This document shows, in pieces, positions 50,927-57,003 of a stretch of 57,003 bases of DNA. The first letter of the stretch is position 1, and each line of letters begins with the position of its first letter. The translations under genes and the position numbers were made by a program. Source of the DNA: Roseomonas sp. (lineage in GTDB: Bacteria; Pseudomonadota; Alphaproteobacteria; Acetobacterales; Acetobacteraceae); NCBI GenBank assembly GCA_020249265.1, contig JADCGA010000008.1:1-57003 (forward strand), in the 5' to 3' direction. The notes under the pieces are model-generated. The model saw only the letters and a program-made list of their open reading frames with translations. It was not told the DNA's origin and ran no database searches.

Positions 50927-51886
50927 ATGACCCAATATCTGATTCGCCGCTTGCTCATTGCGATCCCGAGTATCTTCGGGATCAGCATTGTGCTGTTCAC
51001 CGTGCTTGCGCTGGCACCTGGTGATCCTTTTGAGGAATTGGCGACCAACCCTGCCGTGCCGCCCGATGTGCGCGCGGCGCTGCGCCAGAGCCTCGGTCTA
51101 GATGATCCGGTGCATATGCGCTATATTGCTTGGCTGACTTCCATGCTGCGCGGTGATTGGGGTTATTCCTTTGTCAGCCGCATTCCGGTTGATCAGCTTA
51201 TTGTCCAACGCATCCCCACCACGCTTTACGTGATTGGCCTGTCGCAGCTTGTGGCGCTGGCGATTGCGCTGCCGGTTGGGGTTTATGCCGCAACAAGGCC
51301 CTATTCCATCTTTGATCAGATCGCGAATACGCTCGCCTTTATCGGGTTTTCGCTGCCCACTTTCTTCACCGGGCTGCTGCTGATCCTGCTGTTTTCCATC
51401 TATCTGGATTGGCTGCCCTTTGTGTATCGCACGAATATTGAAGCGACAGGCTGGCGCTGGTGGTGGGAACAATTCCGCCAATCCATCATGCCGATCATGG
51501 TGCTTGGCCTGTTTCAGGGTGCCGCCTGGACCCGCTTTGTCCGTTCCGCCGTGCTTGATGTGATCCGGCTGGATCATGTGACCACCGCGCGCGCCAAGGG
51601 CCTGCCGGAAGGCAAGATCACCATCCGCCATGTGGTGCGCAATGCCATGATCCCGGTGGTCACGTTGGTTGCGCTGCAAATGCCGGCGGTTTTCGGTGGC
51701 GCCATTGTGACCGAACAGATTTTCCGCGTGCCTGGCATTGGGAGCCTGTTGATCAGCGCGATTCTTGCCAATGACACGCCCGTCATCATGGCGGTGACCT
51801 TTGTGTTTGCGTGCCTCGTGATCTTCTTCAATCTTTTGGCGGATATCCTTTATGGCTGGCTCGACCCCCGCATCAGCTACCGCTAA
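50927..51886 (+). CDS. Peptide-type ABC transporter permease (DppB-like)
   Basis: 319 residues, six membrane helices. N-terminal MTQYLIRRLLIAIPSIFGISI is typical of DppB/OppB, and the EAA loop RAKGLPEGKITIRHVVRNAMI is the ATPase contact. It ends LADILYGWLDPRISYR, as in this family. Forms the channel with the second permease. 45 bp after the binding protein, and overlaps the next permease by 35 bp. Confidence 0.93.
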   Translation: MTQYLIRRLLIAIPSIFGISIVLFTVLALAPGDPFEELATNPAVPPDVRAALRQSLGLDDPVHMRYIAWLTSMLRGDWGYSFVSRIPVDQLIVQRIPTTLYVIGLSQLVALAIALPVGVYAATRPYSIFDQIANTLAFIGFSLPTFFTGLLLILLFSIYLDWLPFVYRTNIEATGWRWWWEQFRQSIMPIMVLGLFQGAAWTRFVRSAVLDVIRLDHVTTARAKGLPEGKITIRHVVRNAMIPVVTLVALQMPAVFGGAIVTEQIFRVPGIGSLLISAILANDTPVIMAVTFVFACLVIFFNLLADILYGWLDPRISYR

Positions 51887-52778
51887 CGCCAGCCCAAGGC
51901 CCTTGACCAGCCCCTGGTCAGAAGCCTGGCGGCGCTTCCGCAAGCACAAGCTTGCGGTGGTGAGCGCCCTGGTGCTGAGTTTCCTGATTCTCGCGGTGGT
52001 ATTTGGCCCGCTGGTCTGGCGCGTGCCGATCAATGAGATTGATTTTTCAGTCATCCTGCAAGGACCATCGCTCGCGCATCCGTTGGGTACGGATGATCTT
52101 GGACAGGATTTGCTGGCGCGCATGCTTTATGGCGGGCGGATTTCGCTTGCGGTTGGCTTTACCGCCATGCTGGTGGCTGTGAGTGTCGGCATCCTGATTG
52201 GCGCGATTGCCGGGCTTGCCGGCGGCAAGACGGATGCGGCGCTCATGTGGCTCACGGATTTGTTCCTGTCCCTGCCGCAATTGCCGCTGTTGCTGCTGAT
52301 CATTTTTCTGTTCCGGGACAGTCTGAAGGTGCTTGTGGGGCCGGAACTTGGCGTATTTATCCTGATCGTCATCATCATCGGCCTGTTCAATTGGATGCAG
52401 GTGGCGCGCCTGGTGCGCGCACAGTTTTTTTCGTTGCGAGAAAAGGAATTCGTCGAAGCGGCGCGCGCGCTTGGCGCATCACGCTTCCGGCTGGCAGCGC
52501 GCCATATCCTGCCGAATTCGCTTGGGCCCGTGATTGTCGCGGCAACCATTGACGTGGCGGCCGCCATCATTGCGGAAAGCACGCTGTCTTTCCTCGGGCT
52601 CGGCTTTCCGCCGGATATCCCGACCTGGGGGCGGCTTTTGTATGATGCGCGCGACCATCTGGATTTCGCGCCCCATTGGGCGCTGTTTCCGGGGCTTGCG
52701 ATTTTTCTGACCGTGCTCACGATCAATTTTGTGGGTGATGGGCTCAGGGATGCGCTTGATCCAAGGCGCGTGGTCTGA
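51852..52778 (+). CDS. Peptide-type ABC transporter permease (DppC-like)
   Basis: 308 residues. N-terminal WSEAWRRFRKHKLAVVSALV is the DppC/OppC-type start. The typical AHPLGTDDLGQDLLARMLYG (near 76-95) and EAA loop AARALGASRFRLAARHILPN are present, with about six helices. Overlaps the first permease by 35 bp and lies 6 bp before the first ATPase gene, so the order is strict. Confidence 0.93.
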   Translation: MAGSTPASATANASPRPLTSPWSEAWRRFRKHKLAVVSALVLSFLILAVVFGPLVWRVPINEIDFSVILQGPSLAHPLGTDDLGQDLLARMLYGGRISLAVGFTAMLVAVSVGILIGAIAGLAGGKTDAALMWLTDLFLSLPQLPLLLLIIFLFRDSLKVLVGPELGVFILIVIIIGLFNWMQVARLVRAQFFSLREKEFVEAARALGASRFRLAARHILPNSLGPVIVAATIDVAAAIIAESTLSFLGLGFPPDIPTWGRLLYDARDHLDFAPHWALFPGLAIFLTVLTINFVGDGLRDALDPRRVV

Positions 52779-52784
52779 AGCGCG

Positions 52785-53764
<980 letters not shown>

Positions 53765-53768
<4 letters not shown>

Positions 53769-54739
53769 CAGGACCGCTGCTCAGCGTGCAGGGCTTGGTC
53801 AAGCGCTTCCCCGTGAAGGGCGGCATCCTGCAACGCACGGTCAATGAAGTGCATGCGGTATCGGGCGTTTCCTTTGACATCAACAGGGGCGAAACCCTTG
53901 GCCTGGTGGGCGAATCAGGCTGCGGCAAATCCACCACGGGCCGGCTGATCCTGCGCTTGATTGAGCCCACCGCCGGCAAGGTCTGGTTCGAAGGTCGCGA
54001 CGTGACGGCGCTTGATCATCAGCAGATGGTCGCCTTGCGGCGCGATATGCAGATCATTTTCCAGGATCCTTTTGCCTCACTCAATCCGCGCATGACGGTC
54101 GCCGCCATCATTGGTGAGGCGCTGATCATCCACAAGCTTGCCAAGACGCCGCGTGAACGCGAAGACCGCGTGGTGGAATTGCTGGAAACGGTTGGGCTCA
54201 ATGCGGATCATATGCGGCGCTTTCCACATGAATTCTCCGGCGGGCAAAGGCAGCGCATCGGCATTGCGCGCGCCTTGGCTGTTTCGCCCAAGCTGATCAT
54301 TTGCGATGAGCCGGTCTCGGCGCTGGATGTCTCCATCCAGGCGCAGGTGGTCAATCTGCTCGAGGATTTGCAGGAAAAATTCGGCCTGACCTTCCTGTTC
54401 ATCGCGCATGATCTTTCGGTGGTGGAACATATCTCCGACCGTGTCGCGGTGATGTATCTGGGCCGGATTGCGGAAATTGCCTCAGCACGGGAACTCTACA
54501 CCACACCGCTGCACCCCTATACGGAAGCGCTGCTTTCAGCCGTGCCGATCCCTGACCCGACGGTAAAGCGCGAGAGGATCAGGTTGCAGGGGGATGTGCC
54601 AAGCCCGCTCAACCCTCCATCGGGCTGTCATTTCCATACGCGTTGCCCGATTGCGGATGGGGCACGGTGCCGGAATGACGTGCCAGCCTTGCGCGAAGTG
54701 CGCCCGGGGCATTCGGTTGCGTGCCATTACCGCGAATAG
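53765..54739 (+). CDS. Peptide-type ABC transporter ATP-binding protein (DppF-like)
   Basis: 324 residues. Walker [10 protein letters not shown] ([19 protein letters not shown]), Q-loop [16 protein letters not shown], signature [15 protein letters not shown], Walker [13 protein letters not shown], switch His in [13 protein letters not shown], and a C-terminal [15 protein letters not shown] extension. The second ATPase completes a binding protein, two permeases and two ATPases. Last gene of the operon. Confidence 0.95.
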
Positions 54740-54779
54740 GCGCGGGCTGAGCGCGCAAGTATCTGGAAAAAGGAAGGAA

Positions 54780-54856
54780 TGGCGCGCCCGAAAGGATTCG
54801 AACCTCTGACCCCCAGATTCGTAGTCTGGTGCTCTATCCAGCTGAGCTACGGGCGC
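54780..54856 (-). tRNA. tRNA-Arg, anticodon ACG, with encoded CCA
   Basis: Reading from 54856 down: acceptor GCGCCCG pairs with CGGGCGC, then discriminator G and CCA. The D arm is GCTC...GAGC, the anticodon stem CCAGA/TCTGG with loop CTACGAA (anticodon ACG), and the T arm AGAGG-TTCGAAT-CCTTT. 74 bases to the discriminator plus CCA (77). The A34 would be edited to inosine to read CGN Arg codons. It lies between the peptide transporter operon and leuB. Confidence 0.95.
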
Positions 54857-54921
54857 CCTTGACGAAGGGACGGATAGCGGAGCCACGCCAAAGGCGCAAC
54901 CCCGAAGCCGTCACCAATCTG

Positions 54922-56034
54922 TCACGCTGCGAGTTTATCCAACTCCCGCACCACCGCTTCGCCCATGACCGTGGTGCCAACACGCGCCATGCCGGCTTGC
55001 ATGATGTCTGCCGTGCGCAAGCCGCCGCCGAGCACCTTTTCGACCGCCGCTTCCACCAGCCGCGCATCTTCTTCCATGCCGAAGGACCAGCGCAGCAGCA
55101 TGGCGAAGGAAAGAATTTGCGCACAAGGATTGGCGATGCCCTTGCCGGCGATATCCGGCGCCGAGCCATGCACGGGCTCATAGAGCGCATGGCGGCGGCC
55201 AGAGGCATCAACGGCGCCAAGCGTGGCGGATGGCAGCATGCCGAGCGAGCCGGTCAGCGCCGCAGCCAAATCAGACAGCACATCGCCGAACAGGTTCGAC
55301 CCCAGGATCACATCAAACTGCTTGGGGCGAGAGCAAAGCTGCATGGCGCAGTTATCGGCATACATGTGTTCAAGTCCGACATCGGGGAATTCCGCCTTGC
55401 CGATCTCACCCACCACCGCGCGCCATAGCCGCCCGGATTGCATGACATTCGCCTTTTCCACGCTGGTCACCTTGTTGCGACGCTTGCGGGCCAGGTCAAA
55501 GGCAATACGCGCCACGCGGGCGATTTCGTCTTCCGTATAGACTTCCGTATCAATGCCGGTGCGCTTGCCCTTGGCATCCGTGTGAATGCCGCGCGGTTCA
55601 CCGAAGTAAATGCCGCCCGTGGATTCGCGGACGATCATCACATCAAGCCCGCGCACCAGATCGGGCTTCAGTGAGGAAGCATCCACCAGCGGATCAAGCA
55701 CAACGGCGGGGCGGAGATTGGCGAAAAGACCAAGGTCTTTGCGCAGCCGCAGTACGCCCAATTCCGGGCGCTTGTCGAAGGGCATGGAATCCCATTTCGG
55801 GCCGCCTACGGAGCCGAACAGCACCGCATCGGCGGATTTGGCGCGCGCGACGGTTTCATCCGAACAGGGCGTGCCTTCAGCATCCAAAGCGGCACCACCC
55901 ACCAGCCCTTCTTCGATATTGAAGGACACATGGCGGCGGCGATCCATCCAATCCACCACGCGGCGCACTTCGCGCATCACCTCGGGACCAATCCCGTCGC
56001 CGGGCAGGATGAGAAGCTTCTTGTTCGATGACAT
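54922..56034 (-). CDS. leuB: 3-isopropylmalate dehydrogenase
   Basis: 370 residues. Oxidatively decarboxylates 3-isopropylmalate to 2-oxoisocaproate in leucine synthesis. N-terminal [42 protein letters not shown] (substrate Arg/Tyr region) and the signature segment [28 protein letters not shown]-dependent and cytosolic. Last gene of the leuC-leuD-leuB group on the minus strand, 47 bp from leuD. Confidence 0.96.
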   Translation of the reverse strand: MSSNKKLLILPGDGIGPEVMREVRRVVDWMDRRRHVSFNIEEGLVGGAALDAEGTPCSDETVARAKSADAVLFGSVGGPKWDSMPFDKRPELGVLRLRKDLGLFANLRPAVVLDPLVDASSLKPDLVRGLDVMIVRESTGGIYFGEPRGIHTDAKGKRTGIDTEVYTEDEIARVARIAFDLARKRRNKVTSVEKANVMQSGRLWRAVVGEIGKAEFPDVGLEHMYADNCAMQLCSRPKQFDVILGSNLFGDVLSDLAAALTGSLGMLPSATLGAVDASGRRHALYEPVHGSAPDIAGKGIANPCAQILSFAMLLRWSFGMEEDARLVEAAVEKVLGGGLRTADIMQAGMARVGTTVMGEAVVRELDKLAA

Positions 56035-56081
56035 GGCGTTGTCCTTTTGGCCCCGGCTTTACGCGCCAAGGCTTAACTCAA

Positions 56082-56693
56082 TCAGGTGTAAAGCCAGGGC
56101 TGGGCAGCGCGCCGGCGGGCTTCAAAGCCATCAATCGCCGGCGCGTGCTGCATGGTCTGGCCGATATCATCCAGCCCATTCAGCATCAAATGCCGGCGCA
56201 GCGGGTCTGTCTGGAAGGGAATTTCCTCCCCGTTCGGGCGCACAACTACCTGGCGTTCCAGGTCAACGCTGATGCGCGCATTGCCGCCCATCTTCGCGTC
56301 TTCCATCAGCTTTTCGCAAATCTCGCGCGGCAGGCGCACCGGCAGCACGCCATTCTTGAAGCAGTTATTGTTGAAAATATCAGCGAAATCAGGCGCGATC
56401 ACGCAGCGAATGCCGAAATCAAGCAAGGCCCAAGGCGCGTGTTCACGCGAAGAACCGCAGCCGAAATTCTCAAACGCTATCAGGATTTCAGCCTTGCGGT
56501 ACGGTTCCTGGTTTAGCACGAAATCCGGGTTTTCCGTGCCATCTTCCTTGAAGCGAAAATTGGCAAACAGATTCTTCCCGAAACCCAAGCGGCTGATGGA
56601 TTTCAGAAAGCGCGCCGGGATGATCTGGTCCGTATCCACATTCGCCTTGGGCAAGGGTGCCGCGATACCGGTAAGCTTGGTGAAGGCTTGCAT
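56082..56693 (-). CDS. leuD: 3-isopropylmalate dehydratase, small subunit
   Basis: 203 residues from ATG 56693; the reading from 56729 overlaps leuC. Partner of LeuC that isomerises 2- to 3-isopropylmalate. N-terminal [20 protein letters not shown], then [20 protein letters not shown] (the swivelling-domain signature) and [19 protein letters not shown]. It begins 1 bp after the leuC stop (TAATATG). Confidence 0.95.
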   Translation of the reverse strand: MQAFTKLTGIAAPLPKANVDTDQIIPARFLKSISRLGFGKNLFANFRFKEDGTENPDFVLNQEPYRKAEILIAFENFGCGSSREHAPWALLDFGIRCVIAPDFADIFNNNCFKNGVLPVRLPREICEKLMEDAKMGGNARISVDLERQVVVRPNGEEIPFQTDPLRRHLMLNGLDDIGQTMQHAPAIDGFEARRRAAQPWLYT

Positions 56694-56694
56694 A

Positions 56695-57003
56695 TTACAG
56701 GGCTCCCTTCGGCTGATAATCACGCACATCGGCCAAATGGCCGGCCACCGCCGCCGCCGCCGCCATGGCGGGGCTCAACAAATGGGTCCGCCCGCCGGGG
56801 CCCTGACGGCCTTCGAAATTGCGGTTGGACGTGCTGGCGCTGCGCTGACCAGGTGTGAGCTTATCGGGGTTCATGCCAAGGCACATGGAACAGCCCGCTT
56901 CGCGCCATTCAAAGCCCGCTTCACGCAGAATGCGATCCAGCCCTTCCGCTTCGGCTTGCTTCTTCACGAGGCCAGAGCCAGGCACGACCAAAGCGCGGAC
57001 ATG
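56695..57003 (-). CDS. leuC: 3-isopropylmalate dehydratase, large subunit, C-terminal fragment (cut by window edge)
   Basis: The last 102 residues, in frame to the window edge. [20 protein letters not shown], the iron-sulfur-ligand region [19 protein letters not shown] and [19 protein letters not shown] identify LeuC. Its stop is 1 bp before the leuD start, so the pair is coupled. The gene continues beyond the window and its integrity cannot be judged. Confidence 0.94.
   Translation of the reverse strand, partial: HVRALVVPGSGLVKKQAEAEGLDRILREAGFEWREAGCSMCLGMNPDKLTPGQRSASTSNRNFEGRQGPGGRTHLLSPAMAAAAAVAGHLADVRDYQPKGAL

Noticed and set aside
54780..54921. tRNA-Arg as an attachment site for an integrated element
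   Set aside because: No duplicated tRNA end or integrase is seen; flanking genes are ordinary operons.

Overview
This is a 57 kb GC-rich stretch of an alphaproteobacterial chromosome, most likely from an Acetobacteraceae-type organism (Roseomonas-like). That placement is inferred from gene content: the dgt-argS-SPOR-nagZ block divergent from erpA-xthA, a complete ccoNOQP-ccoGHIS cluster, a fused indolepyruvate oxidoreductase, and a peptide-binding protein with a GLTAPMA-type Tat leader. No rRNA or species marker is present, so genus is not established. Most of the window is ordinary chromosomal DNA. There is no prophage, CRISPR array or large island.

Layout. 1-260: the edge of an IS630-type insertion sequence, lying next to nagZ. 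282-6465: nagZ, a SPOR-domain protein, argS and dgt on the minus strand; erpA and xthA on the plus strand. 6469-8452: a lytic transglycosylase, a very clear small-RNA gene (about 7483-7560, MmgR/suhB-like) and an N-formylglutamate amidohydrolase. 8561-10479: motB-motA. 10549-12119: a Tat-exported nitroreductase-like protein and its MarR regulator, with a palindromic operator array. 12354-12533: a 59-residue membrane protein behind an alphaproteobacterial LexA box. 12540-16590: a DsbA/FrnE-like protein, a serine hydrolase, gnd, gntK and an unrecognised protein. 16591-18300: an AT-rich gap, a RidA-family protein and a K+ channel. 18301-18406: two tandem palindromic repeats. 18522-21542: a three-gene nucleotide-sugar/glycan cluster.

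21548-26094: an acyl-CoA dehydrogenase translationally coupled to a one-chain indolepyruvate ferredoxin oxidoreductase. 26146-34131: the cbb3 oxidase operon, headed by a perfect FNR/FixK box that it shares with a divergent DUF2189 membrane protein. 35078-41395: an orphan carboxyltransferase, moaB, an orphan molybdenum hydroxylase large subunit, an HdeD-like protein and an SMP-30 family protein. 41422-42059: a RelE/Xre toxin-antitoxin pair with twin operators. 42129-44292: a TSUP transporter, a TIGR02186-type protein and a universal stress protein. 44403-47628: an MFS transporter, an FMN-dependent hydroxyacid oxidase and a PEP-mutase/isocitrate-lyase family enzyme. 47700-48497: an Xre regulator and a small membrane protein whose promoter spacer is filled by a palindrome. 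49079-54739: a complete peptide ABC transporter whose conserved leader is split by an in-frame TGA. 54780-57003: tRNA-Arg, leuB, leuD and the end of leuC.

The best candidates for undescribed biology are small: the SOS-box, apparently leaderless membrane peptide (12354), the Xre-controlled 77-residue membrane protein (47700), the stop-restart leader of the peptide-binding protein (49079-49132) and xthA, whose conserved N-terminus lies upstream of every standard start codon.
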